Below are positions 25,651 to 33,807 of a DNA stretch of 64,000 nucleotides, piece after piece (position 1 is the stretch's first letter; every line of letters begins with the position of its first letter). The notes under the pieces were generated by a model. The model ran no database searches, was not told the origin of the DNA, and was given only the letters and a program-made list of their open reading frames with translations. Source of the DNA: Antarcticimicrobium sp040365005 (GTDB lineage: Bacteria; Pseudomonadota; Alphaproteobacteria; Rhodobacterales; Rhodobacteraceae); NCBI RefSeq assembly GCF_040365005.1, contig NZ_BAABWV010000005.1, positions 186,001 to 250,000 on the forward strand. The letters are read 5' to 3'. Both the position numbers and the translations under genes were made by a program.

Positions 25651-27588
25651 ATGTTCACCAAGATCCTGATCGCCAACCGCGGCGAGATCGCAGTTCGCGT
25701 GATCGAAAGCGCCCGCGCCATGGGGGTGAAAACCGTGGCGGTCTACTCCGACGCCGATGCGGGGGCCAAACATGTACAATTGGCCGACCAAAGCGTACAT
25801 ATCGGCGGCTCGGCCCCAGTCGACAGCTACCTGCGCGGCGAGGTGATCATCCGGGCCGCGCTGGACACCGGCGCGCAGGCGATCCACCCCGGCTATGGCT
25901 TTCTGTCCGAGAACCCCGATTTCGTCGAGGCGGTGGAGGCCGCGGGCCTCACCTTCATCGGCCCCTCGGCCGACGCGATCCGGGCGATGGGCCTCAAGGA
26001 CGCCGCCAAGGCGCTGATGGAAGAGGCGGGGGTGCCCGTGGTGCCGGGCTATCACGGAAAGAATCAGGACCCCGAGCATCTCTCGGGCGCGGCCGATACC
26101 ATCGGCTATCCCGTCCTGATCAAGGCGGTCGCGGGCGGCGGCGGCAAGGGCATGCGCAAGGTCGCGCGCCCCGAGGAGTTCGCCGCCGCGCTGGACAGCG
26201 CCCGTGGCGAGGCGCGCACCGCTTTCGGCAATGACGCGGTTCTGATCGAGAAATTCGTGGAAAAACCGCGCCATATCGAGGTGCAGGTGTTTGGCGACGG
26301 CACCGAGGCGGTGCATCTGTTCGAGCGCGACTGCTCGCTCCAGCGCCGCCACCAGAAGGTGATCGAGGAGGCCCCGGCCCCCGGCATGACGTCCGAGATG
26401 TGCGAGGCGATGGGCGAGGCGGCGGTGCGCGCGGCGCGCGCCATCGGCTACAAGGGCGCGGGCACCATCGAGTTCATCGTCGACGGCTCGGACGGGCTGC
26501 GCCCCGACCGGTTCTGGTTCATGGAGATGAACACCCGGCTCCAGGTCGAGCACCCGGTGACCGAGGCGATCACCGGCATCGACCTTGTCGAATGGCAATT
26601 GCGGGTTGCCGCCGGCGAACCGCTGCCGCTGACGCAGGAGCAGATCACGCTGACCGGCCATGCCTTCGAGGCGCGGCTCTATGCCGAGGACGTGCCAAAG
26701 GGGTTCCTGCCCGCGACCGGGACGCTGACCCACCTGGAGTTCCCGGCGCGGGCCCGCATCGACAGCGGCGTGCGGGCGGGCGATACCATCAGCCCGTTCT
26801 ATGACCCGATGATCGCCAAGGTCATCACCCATGGCCCCACCCGCGCGATCGCGCTGGCGCGGCTGTCGCGGGCGCTGGACGAAAGCGAGGTGGCCGGATC
26901 GGTCACCAACCTGTCCTTTCTCGGGGCGCTGACACGGCACGCGGGCTTTGCCGGGGGCGACGTGGATACCGGTTTGATCGAGCGCGATCTCGAGGCACTG
27001 ACCCGGGTCGATGCGGTCCCGGCCCGGGTGGTGGCCCAGGCCGGCTTTGCCGCCGCCGGGCTGATGGAGGAAGGCGATGCAACTGGCTTTACCCTGTGGT
27101 CGCCGCTGGCGCGCAGCTTGTTCCTGGAGTTGGACGGCGAGGAGTATCGCGTGGTGATCCGGCTGACCGGATCTGAAGCCGCCGAGATCGCGGTCGGTGC
27201 CGAGATCGTGCAGGCCCGGCGCGCGCCGCGCGGCTGGACCTTTGCCGAGACCCGGGCCGCACCGATGGCGCGAGCCGGCAACAGGTTGACCGTGTTCGAC
27301 GGGCCGGGCCATGCCTTCACGGTGGTCGATCCGCTGGACCGCGCGCAGGAGGCCGGCGGTGACGGCAACCTGATCGAGGCGCCGATGCCGGGGCTGGTCA
27401 AGGCGGTGTTCGTCGCGGCCGGGCAGGCGGTGACCGCGGGCGAGAAACTGGCTGTGCTCGAGGCGATGAAAATGGAGCATACCCTGACGGCGGCACGCGA
27501 CGGCACGGTGGCCGAGGTCCTGGCCGAGGCCGGTGCGCAGGTCGAGGCCGGGGCGCCGCTGGTGCGGCTGGAGGACGAAGAAGGCTGA
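25651..27588 (+). CDS. liuD: Methylcrotonyl-CoA carboxylase, biotin carboxylase/BCCP (alpha) subunit
   Basis: The alpha subunit carboxylates its own biotin with ATP and bicarbonate. The 645-aa chain has the biotin carboxylase domain (ILIANRGEIAVRVI; KAVAGGGGKGMRKV; ERDCSLQRRHQKVIEEAP; EMNTRLQVEHPVTE), a linking BT-type region, and a C-terminal biotinyl domain with the attachment lysine K607 in EAMKMEHT. AAAGGA upstream of ATG 25651 is the ribosome binding site. Together with liuB it forms the 3-methylcrotonyl-CoA carboxylase; BirA, encoded at 46886, should add the biotin. Confidence 0.95.
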   Translation: MFTKILIANRGEIAVRVIESARAMGVKTVAVYSDADAGAKHVQLADQSVHIGGSAPVDSYLRGEVIIRAALDTGAQAIHPGYGFLSENPDFVEAVEAAGLTFIGPSADAIRAMGLKDAAKALMEEAGVPVVPGYHGKNQDPEHLSGAADTIGYPVLIKAVAGGGGKGMRKVARPEEFAAALDSARGEARTAFGNDAVLIEKFVEKPRHIEVQVFGDGTEAVHLFERDCSLQRRHQKVIEEAPAPGMTSEMCEAMGEAAVRAARAIGYKGAGTIEFIVDGSDGLRPDRFWFMEMNTRLQVEHPVTEAITGIDLVEWQLRVAAGEPLPLTQEQITLTGHAFEARLYAEDVPKGFLPATGTLTHLEFPARARIDSGVRAGDTISPFYDPMIAKVITHGPTRAIALARLSRALDESEVAGSVTNLSFLGALTRHAGFAGGDVDTGLIERDLEALTRVDAVPARVVAQAGFAAAGLMEEGDATGFTLWSPLARSLFLELDGEEYRVVIRLTGSEAAEIAVGAEIVQARRAPRGWTFAETRAAPMARAGNRLTVFDGPGHAFTVVDPLDRAQEAGGDGNLIEAPMPGLVKAVFVAAGQAVTAGEKLAVLEAMKMEHTLTAARDGTVAEVLAEAGAQVEAGAPLVRLEDEEG

Positions 27589-27618
27589 GCGGCGCGCAGG
27601 CGGCGGGCCGCGCGACGG

Positions 27619-27641
27619 TGAGTATTTGGAAAGAGAAGAAG
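27619..27641 (+). repeat. Dispersed intergenic repeat core
   Basis: TGAGTATTTGG followed by AAAGAGAAGAAG matches the core at 6177-6200. It sits in the 69-bp gap between liuD and liuE, just upstream of the liuE ribosome binding site. Confidence 0.65.
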
Positions 27642-27657
27642 CGGGAAAGGGGCGCAG

Positions 27658-28521
27658 ATGGGTGAACGGGTCGAGATCTTCGAGGTTGGTCCCCGTGACG
27701 GGCTGCAGAACGAGAAACGCGCGATCCCGGTGGCGGAAAAGGTGGCGCTGGTCGATTGCCTCAGCGGGGCCGGGTTTTCGCGCATCGAATGCGCCAGTTT
27801 CGTCAGCCCGAAATGGGTGCCGCAGATGGCCGGCAGCGCCGAGGTGTTGGCGGGGATCGCCCGGGCGCCCGGTGTGCGCTATGCCGCGCTGACGCCGAAC
27901 ATGCGCGGGTTCCAGGATGCGGTCGCGGCGCGGGCCTCCGAGGTGGCGGTCTTCGCCGCCGCCTCGGAGGGATTTTCCAAGGCCAATATCAACGCCACGA
28001 TCGAGGAGAGCATCGCGCGCTTCGTGCCGATCATGGAGGCCGCGCGCGAGATCGGGATGCCGGTGCGCGGCTATATCTCCTGCGTGACCGATTGCCCCTA
28101 TGACGGGGCGGTTGCGCCGGGCAAGGTGGCCGAGGTGGCCGAAAGGCTGTTCGACATGGGCTGTTACGAGATCTCGCTGGGCGACACCATCGGACAGGCC
28201 ACGCCGGAGAGCATCACGGCGATGCTGCAGGCGGTCTCTGGCGTGGTGCCGGCGGATCGGCTGGCCGGCCATTACCACGACACGGCGGGCCGGGCGCTGG
28301 CCAATATCGACGCCTCGCTGGCGCAGGGGGTCCGGGTCTTCGATGCCGCCGTTGGCGGCTTGGGCGGCTGCCCCTACGCGCCCGGCGCGGCAGGGAACGT
28401 GGCGACCGAGGCGGTGCAGGCGCATCTGGCGCGGTCGGGGTATGACACCGGGTTGGATGCCGCGGTGATCGCTAGGGCGGCGGATATGGCGCGGGCGATG
28501 CGCCGGGGCGAAGGGAGCTGA
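27658..28521 (+). CDS. liuE: Hydroxymethylglutaryl-CoA lyase
   Basis: This enzyme cleaves 3-hydroxy-3-methylglutaryl-CoA to acetyl-CoA and acetoacetate, the last step of leucine catabolism. The 287-aa TIM barrel shows GPRDGLQNE with catalytic Arg and Asp, CVTDCPYDG, GDTIGQATP, the metal-binding GHYHDTAGRALANI, and the signature loop GGLGGCPYAPGAAGN with the catalytic Cys. AAAGGGG precedes ATG 27658. It follows liuD after a short gap holding a repeat copy and is 3 bp from the next gene. Confidence 0.95.
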   Translation: MGERVEIFEVGPRDGLQNEKRAIPVAEKVALVDCLSGAGFSRIECASFVSPKWVPQMAGSAEVLAGIARAPGVRYAALTPNMRGFQDAVAARASEVAVFAAASEGFSKANINATIEESIARFVPIMEAAREIGMPVRGYISCVTDCPYDGAVAPGKVAEVAERLFDMGCYEISLGDTIGQATPESITAMLQAVSGVVPADRLAGHYHDTAGRALANIDASLAQGVRVFDAAVGGLGGCPYAPGAAGNVATEAVQAHLARSGYDTGLDAAVIARAADMARAMRRGEGS

Positions 28522-28524
28522 GAC

Positions 28525-29313
28525 ATGTTTGACACGATCACCATCGAGACCGACGCGCGGGGTGTCGCGACGCTGACACTGAACCGGCCGGACAAGCATA
28601 ACGCGATGTCGGCCACGATGATCGCGGAACTGACGCAGGCGGCGCAGAAACTGGCGGCCGACGCGGCGGTGCGGGCGGTGATCCTGACCGGTGCGGGCAA
28701 GAGCTTTTGCGCCGGGGGCGACCTGGGGTGGATGCAGGACCAGATGGCCGCCGATCCCGAGACCCGGTTCATCGAGGCGCGCAAGCTGGCGCTGGCGCTG
28801 CAGGCGCTCAATACCCTGCCCAAGCCGTTGATCGGCGCGTTGCAGGGCAATGCTTTTGGCGGCGGGGTTGGGCTGGCCTCGGTCTGTGACGTCACGCTGG
28901 GGGTGGATCATCTGAAGATGGGCCTGACCGAGACCCGTCTGGGGCTGATCCCGGCGACAATCGGCCCCTATGTCATCGCCCGCATGGGCGAGGCGCGGGC
29001 GCGGCGGGTGTTCATGTCGGCGCGGCTGTTCGATGCCACCGAGGCGGTGGAGCTTGGCCTTTTGGCGCGGGCGGTGCCGGCCGGTGACCTCGCCGAGGCC
29101 GCCGAGGCCGAGGTGGCCCCCTATCTCGCCTGCGCGCCGGGGGCGGTGGCCGCGGCAAAACGGCTCACGCGGGAGTTGGGGCCGCGCATCGACGAGGCGG
29201 TGATCGACCATACCATTCGCGCACTGGTGGATCGTTGGGAGGGGGAAGAGGCCCGCGAGGGAATCGCCGCGTTTTTCGACAAGCGCAAACCGGCCTGGGC
29301 GTTCGGCAGCTGA
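28525..29313 (+). CDS. liuC: Methylglutaconyl-CoA hydratase (enoyl-CoA hydratase family)
   Basis: This 262-aa crotonase-fold protein most likely hydrates 3-methylglutaconyl-CoA to HMG-CoA, the step between the carboxylase and the lyase. Motifs: TLNRPDKHNAMSATM, the oxyanion-hole block GAGKSFCAGGDLGWMQDQ, and ALQGNAFGGGVGLASVCDVTLG; ETRLGLIPATIGPYVIARMG holds one catalytic region. The LGWM after AGGDL is common in methylglutaconyl-CoA hydratases of liu clusters. It closes the cluster; the only other enoyl-hydratase function needed in this pathway is this one, which supports the assignment. Confidence 0.88.
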   Translation: MFDTITIETDARGVATLTLNRPDKHNAMSATMIAELTQAAQKLAADAAVRAVILTGAGKSFCAGGDLGWMQDQMAADPETRFIEARKLALALQALNTLPKPLIGALQGNAFGGGVGLASVCDVTLGVDHLKMGLTETRLGLIPATIGPYVIARMGEARARRVFMSARLFDATEAVELGLLARAVPAGDLAEAAEAEVAPYLACAPGAVAAAKRLTRELGPRIDEAVIDHTIRALVDRWEGEEAREGIAAFFDKRKPAWAFGS

Positions 29314-29619
29314 GTCGCCCGATGCTGGACGCCAAAGCGGACTCGTTATGCCGGAAAACCCCACCCGGTGCCGCGAAACCCGGCAGGCGGTCGGGGTCGG
29401 TTTGCCGCTGCGCGGTTGCGCTGCACTGCGGCAGGGCTGGGGAGATGCGGGAAAAGCCACCAATATTCAGTATTCTGAACGCAATCCGCCCTGTCGCAAG
29501 AACAGGCCGGGAATGCGCCCGGCTTGGTTGACGCTCCGGACCGTCGAGAGTAGAGAAGCGGCAGGTCAACATGCCAATTGACGGTGCGCCACGGCAGGCG
29601 CGCGGGAAAGGAGCCACTC
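29314..29619. other. 306-bp non-coding region between liuC and nuoA
   Basis: It holds no convincing gene. Visible elements are a dyad TTCAG-TATT-CTGAA (29466-29479), a GCCGGG-N6-CCCGGC hairpin (29506-29523) that may end the liu transcript, and the candidate nuo promoter just after. The last 20 bp carry the nuoA ribosome binding site AAAGGAG (29607-29613). Confidence 0.6.
29528..29556 (+). promoter_or_regulatory. Candidate promoter of the nuo operon
   Basis: TTGACG at 29528-29533 and TAGAGA at 29551-29556 are spaced by 17 bp. The leader to nuoA would be about 60 nt. The -10 match is weak. Confidence 0.35.
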
Positions 29620-29985
29620 GTGGAAGAGCTGTTGCGGGAATATCTCCCGATTCTGGTGTTTCTGGCGGTCGCCATTGGGCTTGGGCTGGTTCTGATCCTT
29701 GCCGCCGTCGTTCTGGCGGTGCGCAATCCGGATCCGGAAAAGGTCAGCGCCTACGAATGCGGCTTCAACGCCTTTGACGACGCCCGGATGAAATTCGACA
29801 TCCGGTTCTACCTCGTGTCGATCCTGTTCATCATCTTCGATCTGGAAATCGCGATGCTGTTTCCCTGGGCGGTCGGGTTCAAGAACCTGAGCGATCTGGG
29901 CTTCTGGTCGATGATGGTGTTCCTGGGCGTTCTGACCATCGGCTTTGCCTACGAATGGAAGAAGGGGGCACTGGAATGGGAGTGA
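29620..29985 (+). CDS. nuoA: NADH-quinone oxidoreductase subunit A
   Basis: NuoA is a three-helix membrane subunit of complex I that helps form the quinone channel. The 121-aa protein starts at GTG 29620 (VEELLREYLPILVFL) with AAAGGAG six bases upstream; an in-frame ATG further up at 29578 has no ribosome binding site. Conserved are the loop NPDPEKVSAYECGFNAFDDARMKFDIRFY (key residues YECGF, with the Cys known from ND3) and FIIFDLEIAMLFPW. It is the first gene of a complete 14-subunit nuo operon and overlaps nuoB. Confidence 0.95.
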   Translation: MEELLREYLPILVFLAVAIGLGLVLILAAVVLAVRNPDPEKVSAYECGFNAFDDARMKFDIRFYLVSILFIIFDLEIAMLFPWAVGFKNLSDLGFWSMMVFLGVLTIGFAYEWKKGALEWE

Positions 29986-30509
29986 TGGCCGGAGCCAACA
30001 CCGCCGGGGCCGACAAGGAGGTCGCGACCCAGGCGCTGAACCGCGAGTTGCAGGACAAGGGGTTTCTGCTGACCTCGACCGAGGATGTCATCAACTGGGC
30101 CCGCACCGGGTCGCTGCACTGGATGACCTTCGGCCTGGCCTGCTGCGCGGTCGAGATGATGCATACCTCGATGCCGCGCTATGACGCCGAGCGGTTCGGC
30201 ATCGCGCCGCGGGCCTCTCCGCGCCAGTCCGACCTGATGATCGTGGCCGGCACGCTGACCAACAAGATGGCGCCGGCGCTGCGCAAGGTGTACGACCAGA
30301 TGCCCGAGCCGCGCTATGTGCTCTCGATGGGCTCCTGCGCCAATGGCGGCGGTTATTATCACTACAGTTACTCGGTGGTACGCGGCTGTGACCGCATCGT
30401 GCCGGTCGACGTCTATGTGCCCGGCTGCCCGCCGACCGCCGAGGCGTTGCTTTACGGGCTGATGCAGCTGCAACGCAAGATCCGCCGCACCGGCACGATC
30501 GTGCGCTGA
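29976..30509 (+). CDS. nuoB: NADH-quinone oxidoreductase subunit B
   Basis: NuoB binds cluster N2, the last iron-sulfur centre before quinone. Ligands are C56 and C57 (GLACCAVE), C121 (GSCANGG) and C151 (VPGCPPTAE). The ATG at 29976 overlaps the end of nuoA and gives 177 aa; a second in-frame ATG at 29985 (TGATG junction) would give 174. The hydrophilic N-terminal ~20 residues are variable in the family. The gene is followed by nuoC after 25 bp. Confidence 0.96.
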   Translation: MGVMAGANTAGADKEVATQALNRELQDKGFLLTSTEDVINWARTGSLHWMTFGLACCAVEMMHTSMPRYDAERFGIAPRASPRQSDLMIVAGTLTNKMAPALRKVYDQMPEPRYVLSMGSCANGGGYYHYSYSVVRGCDRIVPVDVYVPGCPPTAEALLYGLMQLQRKIRRTGTIVR

Positions 30510-30534
30510 CCCGCGCGAGGATGGAGAGAGCACG

Positions 30535-31140
30535 ATGAGCGAAGCACTGAACGAGCTGGGCGCGCATATCGAGGCCAGGCGCGCCGACTGTGTCCTTGGC
30601 TGGGACGTCAGTTTTGGCGAGCTGAACGTGGATGTGGCCCCGGCCAACATCTTGGGGCTGGTCGAGTTCCTGAAGGCCGACGCCACCTGCAAGTTTTCCA
30701 CGCTGGTGGATATCACCGCGGTGGATTACCCGGACCGGCCGAAACGGTTCGACGTGGTCTATCACCTGCTGTCGATGTACCAGAACCAGCGCATCCGCCT
30801 GCGGGTCTCGATCCGCGAGGAGGACATGGTGCCCTCGATCATCGACATCCACCCCTCGGCCAACTGGTTCGAGCGCGAGGTGTTCGACATGTTCGGTATC
30901 CTGTTCTCGGGCCATCCGGACCTGCGCCGCATCCTGACCGACTATGGCTTTCGCGGCTATCCGCTGCGCAAGGATTTCCCGACCACCGGCTATACCGAGG
31001 TGCGCTATGACGAGGCGGAGAAACGCGTCGTCTACGAACCGGTCAGCCTGGTCCAGGAATACCGCCAGTTCGATTTCATGAGCCCCTGGGAAGGTGCCGA
31101 GTATATCCTGCCAGGGGACGAGAAGCCGGAGGCCAAGTGA
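30535..31140 (+). CDS. nuoC: NADH-quinone oxidoreductase subunit C
   Basis: NuoC is the 30-kDa peripheral-arm subunit that docks against NuoD. The 201-aa protein shows the family signature ANWFEREVFDMFGILFSGHPDLRRILTDYGF (key blocks EREVFDMFGI and HPDLRRIL) and RGYPLRKDFPTTGY. It is a separate gene and not fused to nuoD as in E. coli. Its TGA overlaps the ATG of a 56-codon reading frame (TGATG at 31138-31142) that lies before nuoD. Confidence 0.96.
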   Translation: MSEALNELGAHIEARRADCVLGWDVSFGELNVDVAPANILGLVEFLKADATCKFSTLVDITAVDYPDRPKRFDVVYHLLSMYQNQRIRLRVSIREEDMVPSIIDIHPSANWFEREVFDMFGILFSGHPDLRRILTDYGFRGYPLRKDFPTTGYTEVRYDEAEKRVVYEPVSLVQEYRQFDFMSPWEGAEYILPGDEKPEAK

Positions 31141-31310
31141 TGGAAATCCTGTTCTGGGCGATCTTCGCGATCACGGCGATTCCGATGCTGAAACTGCTGC
31201 CGCATTTCGGCATTCACAAGTACTGGGCGCTGGCCTGCGTCATCCCGATCGCCGTGCCGATCCTGGCCTGGGTCATGGCGGTGAAACTGCAAGAGCTGGA
31301 GAAACTCTGA
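31140..31310 (+). CDS. 56-aa membrane protein between nuoC and nuoD
   Basis: This small gene starts with an ATG overlapping the nuoC stop and ends with a TGA overlapping the nuoD ATG, so it is translationally coupled on both sides. The peptide starts MEILFWAIFAITAIPM, has an N-terminal hydrophobic helix, a short polar loop LPHFGIHKYW, a second helix (ACVIPIAVPILAWVM) and a charged tail KLQELEKL. Two-helix hairpin topology in the inner membrane is predicted. I know no function. The Rhodobacter capsulatus complex I operon is known to contain unidentified reading frames, and this is probably one of that set. Confidence 0.75.
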   Translation: MEILFWAIFAITAIPMLKLLPHFGIHKYWALACVIPIAVPILAWVMAVKLQELEKL

Positions 31311-32530
31311 TGGACGGCTCCAAAGGCTTCGAAGATGCCCTGACCGGCGAACAGAAGATCCGCAACTTCAACATCAACTTCGGCCCGCAACACCCGGCGG
31401 CGCACGGCGTGTTGCGCCTCGTGCTCGAACTGGACGGCGAGATCGTCGAGCGGTGCGACCCGCATATCGGGCTACTGCATCGCGGCACCGAGAAGTTGAT
31501 GGAAAGCCGCACCTACCTGCAGAACCTGCCGTATTTCGACCGGCTCGATTACGTGGCGCCGATGAACCAGGAGCATGCCTGGTGCCTGGCCATCGAACGG
31601 CTGACCGGGGTCGAGGTGCCGCGCCGTGCCTCGCTGATCCGGGTGCTCTATTCCGAGATCGGCCGCGTTCTGAACCACCTGCTGAACGTGACGACCCAGG
31701 CCATGGACGTGGGCGCGCTGACGCCGCCGGTCTGGGGCTTCGAGGAACGCGAAAAGCTGATGATCTTCTACGAGCGGGCCTGTGGCGCGCGGCTGCACTC
31801 GGCCTATTTCCGGCCCGGCGGCGTGCACCAGGACCTGCCGCCGGCGCTGCTGGACGACATCGAGACATGGGCCAAGGCCTTTCCGGCCTTCCTTGATGAT
31901 GTCGACGGGCTGCTGACCGAGAACCGGATATTCAAGCAGCGCAACGTCGACATCGGCGTGGTGACCGAAGAAACGGTTCAGGAGTACGGGTTCTCGGGTG
32001 TCATGGCGCGCTCGGTCGGGCTGGCTTGGGACCTGCGGCGCGCCCAACCGTATGAGTGCTATGACGAGTTCGACTTCCTGATCCCGGTGGGCAAGAACGG
32101 CGACTGCTACGACCGCTACCTGATGCGGATGGAAGAGATGCGCCAATCCACCCGGATCATCCTGCAGGCCATCGAAAAGCTGCGGATGCCGGAAAACCAG
32201 GGCGATATCCTGGCCCGGGGCAAGATCACCCCGCCCAAGCGCGGCGACATGAAAACCTCGATGGAAAGCCTGATTCACCACTTCAAGCTGTATACCGAGG
32301 GCTTCCACGTGCCCGCCGGCGAGGTTTACGCCGCCGTTGAGGCGCCCAAGGGCGAATTCGGCGTCTACCTGGTGGCCGATGGCACCAACAAGCCCTATCG
32401 CGCCAAGCTGCGCGCACCGGGTTACCTGCACCTGCAGGCGATGGACCATGTCGCCAAGGGGCACCAGCTTGCCGACATCGCCGCGATCATCGGCTCGCTC
32501 GACATCGTGTTCGGCGAGGTGGACCGGTGA
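31310..32530 (+). CDS. nuoD: NADH-quinone oxidoreductase subunit D
   Basis: NuoD is the 49-kDa peripheral subunit that with NuoB forms the quinone-binding site. The 406-aa protein has the N-terminal loop NFGPQHPAAHGVLRL (with the quinone-contact HPAAHG), HIGLLHRGTEKLME, NQEHAWCLAIE, and the C-terminal RAPGYLHLQAMDHVAKGH and IIGSLDIVFGEVDR. The ATG at 31310 overlaps the preceding small gene; an open frame upstream of it is not used. Its stop overlaps a 29-codon frame leading to nuoE. Confidence 0.96.
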   Translation: MDGSKGFEDALTGEQKIRNFNINFGPQHPAAHGVLRLVLELDGEIVERCDPHIGLLHRGTEKLMESRTYLQNLPYFDRLDYVAPMNQEHAWCLAIERLTGVEVPRRASLIRVLYSEIGRVLNHLLNVTTQAMDVGALTPPVWGFEEREKLMIFYERACGARLHSAYFRPGGVHQDLPPALLDDIETWAKAFPAFLDDVDGLLTENRIFKQRNVDIGVVTEETVQEYGFSGVMARSVGLAWDLRRAQPYECYDEFDFLIPVGKNGDCYDRYLMRMEEMRQSTRIILQAIEKLRMPENQGDILARGKITPPKRGDMKTSMESLIHHFKLYTEGFHVPAGEVYAAVEAPKGEFGVYLVADGTNKPYRAKLRAPGYLHLQAMDHVAKGHQLADIAAIIGSLDIVFGEVDR

Positions 32531-32619
32531 TGACCCGCATGCCCAGCCTGCTTCTTCTCTGCAAAAATACTCCCGCCGGAGGCATCCTCCGGTGCGGCCC
32601 TGACAAGGGGACAGAATAA
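32530..32619 (+). CDS. 29-codon reading frame bridging nuoD and nuoE (through repeat DNA)
   Basis: The frame starts at an ATG overlapping the nuoD stop (TGATG) and ends with a TAA overlapping the nuoE ATG (TAATG). It would encode MTRMPSLLLLCKN and a Cys/Gly-containing tail. Most of it is the reversed dispersed repeat (32551-32573) plus a CCGGAGG-CAT-CCTCCGG hairpin. The exact fit at both ends suggests that translation passes through the repeat and keeps nuoD-nuoE coupled. The peptide itself may have no function. nuoE also has its own AAGGGG upstream. Confidence 0.35.
   Translation: MTRMPSLLLLCKNTPAGGILRCGPDKGTE
32551..32592 (-). repeat. Dispersed intergenic repeat copy inside the nuo operon
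   Basis: On the minus strand it reads CCGGAGG-ATG-CCTCCGG, then GGGAGTATTT and GCAGAGAAGAAG. It has the same layout as the copy at 6145: a hairpin and then the GGAGTATTT...AGAAGAAG core. It is the only copy located inside the complex I operon. Confidence 0.7.
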
Positions 32620-33764
32620 TGCTCCGCCGCCTGTATCACGAACAGCCTGACAGCTTCACCTACACCCCGGCCAACCTGGCCTGGGCCGAGGCGCAGATCA
32701 CCAAGTATCCCGAGGGCCGCCAGGCCAGCGCGATCATCCCGCTGCTGTGGCGCGCGCAGGAGCAGGAGGGGTGGCTGACCCGCCCGGCGATCGAATATGT
32801 CGCGGACATGCTGGGCATGGCGCATATCCGCGCGCTCGAGGTGGCCTCGTTCTATTTCATGTTCCAGTTGCAGCCGGTCGGCTCGGTCGCGAACATCCAG
32901 ATCTGCGGCACCACGACCTGCATGATCTGTGGCGCGGGTGAGTTGATCGCGGTCTGTCGCGACAAGATCGCGCCGAAGCCGCACATGCTCAGCGCCGATG
33001 GCAAGTTCTCGTGGGAAGAGGTGGAATGCCTCGGGGCCTGTTCCAACGCGCCGATGGCGCAGATCGGCAAGGATTACTACGAGGATCTGACTGCCGAACG
33101 CTTTGCCGAGATTCTTGATGAACTGGCTGCCGGCAAGGTGCCGGTGCCGGGGCCGCAGAACGGGCGTTATGCCTCGGAGCCGGCCGCCGGGCTGACCACG
33201 CTCAAGGATTTCGAAAGCGGTCGGACCCAGTACAACGCCAGCGTCGACCGCGCGGTGAAACTGGGCGACACCGTCAAGCGCATTGACGGCACCGAGGTGC
33301 CGATCCTGACGCCTTGGGTGCGCGATGCGGCGCCTGACGCGCCGTCGGACGGGACCGCCACGGATAACGCCGACCGCTCCGAGGGGCGCGCGGCCGACGA
33401 AACCGGCGTGTCGAAACAGGCGGCCCCGGTCAAGCCGGTGGCGACGCCGGAAGCCCCCGCCGAGGGTGAGGTCGCGGAGGTCGCGCCGGAGATCCTGAGC
33501 GGCCCGCGCGAGGGCGGGGCGGATGATCTGAAGATGCTCAAGGGCGTCGGGCCGAAGCTGGAGCAGACCCTGAACGACCTGGGGTTCTATCACTTCGACC
33601 AGATCGCGGCCTGGGGCCCGGCCGAGGTGGCCTGGGTCGACAACCGGCTGACCTTCAAGGGCCGGATCGAACGGGACGGCTGGATCGAGCAGGCAGCAAA
33701 GCTTGCCGCCGGTGAAGAAACGGAATTCGCCAAGCGGGCGAAAAAAGACAAACTGTACGACTGA
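32619..33764 (+). CDS. nuoE: NADH-quinone oxidoreductase subunit E with C-terminal extension
   Basis: NuoE carries the [2Fe-2S] cluster N1a in a thioredoxin-like domain; ligands C96, C101 (ICGTTTC), C137 and C141 (CLGAC). That domain ends near residue 190, while the chain is 381 aa. The extra half has a region rich in Ala, Pro, Glu and Thr (about 235-300) and then a compact C-terminal domain with LKMLKGVGPKLEQTLNDLGF, resembling a helix-hairpin-helix (DUF4332-like) motif, plus a basic tail. The length is about twice that of E. coli NuoE. The extension could be a complex I accessory or assembly module. Confidence 0.93.
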   Translation: MLRRLYHEQPDSFTYTPANLAWAEAQITKYPEGRQASAIIPLLWRAQEQEGWLTRPAIEYVADMLGMAHIRALEVASFYFMFQLQPVGSVANIQICGTTTCMICGAGELIAVCRDKIAPKPHMLSADGKFSWEEVECLGACSNAPMAQIGKDYYEDLTAERFAEILDELAAGKVPVPGPQNGRYASEPAAGLTTLKDFESGRTQYNASVDRAVKLGDTVKRIDGTEVPILTPWVRDAAPDAPSDGTATDNADRSEGRAADETGVSKQAAPVKPVATPEAPAEGEVAEVAPEILSGPREGGADDLKMLKGVGPKLEQTLNDLGFYHFDQIAAWGPAEVAWVDNRLTFKGRIERDGWIEQAAKLAAGEETEFAKRAKKDKLYD

Positions 33765-33807
33765 CCACCGCCGCGCGGACCGCGCGGGGGGATTGTGACG
33801 GAAGACG

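Noticed and set aside
25294..29463. An open frame of 1389 codons on the minus strand opposite the liu genes
   Set aside because: It is the antisense shadow of GC-rich coding genes. Its translation is rich in Arg, His and Gly without domain motifs, and both strands cannot be real here since liuD, liuE and liuC are clear families.
29314..29619. Short open frames in the liuC-nuoA spacer
   Set aside because: They lack ribosome binding sites and show no protein-like composition; the region is better read as terminator plus promoter.
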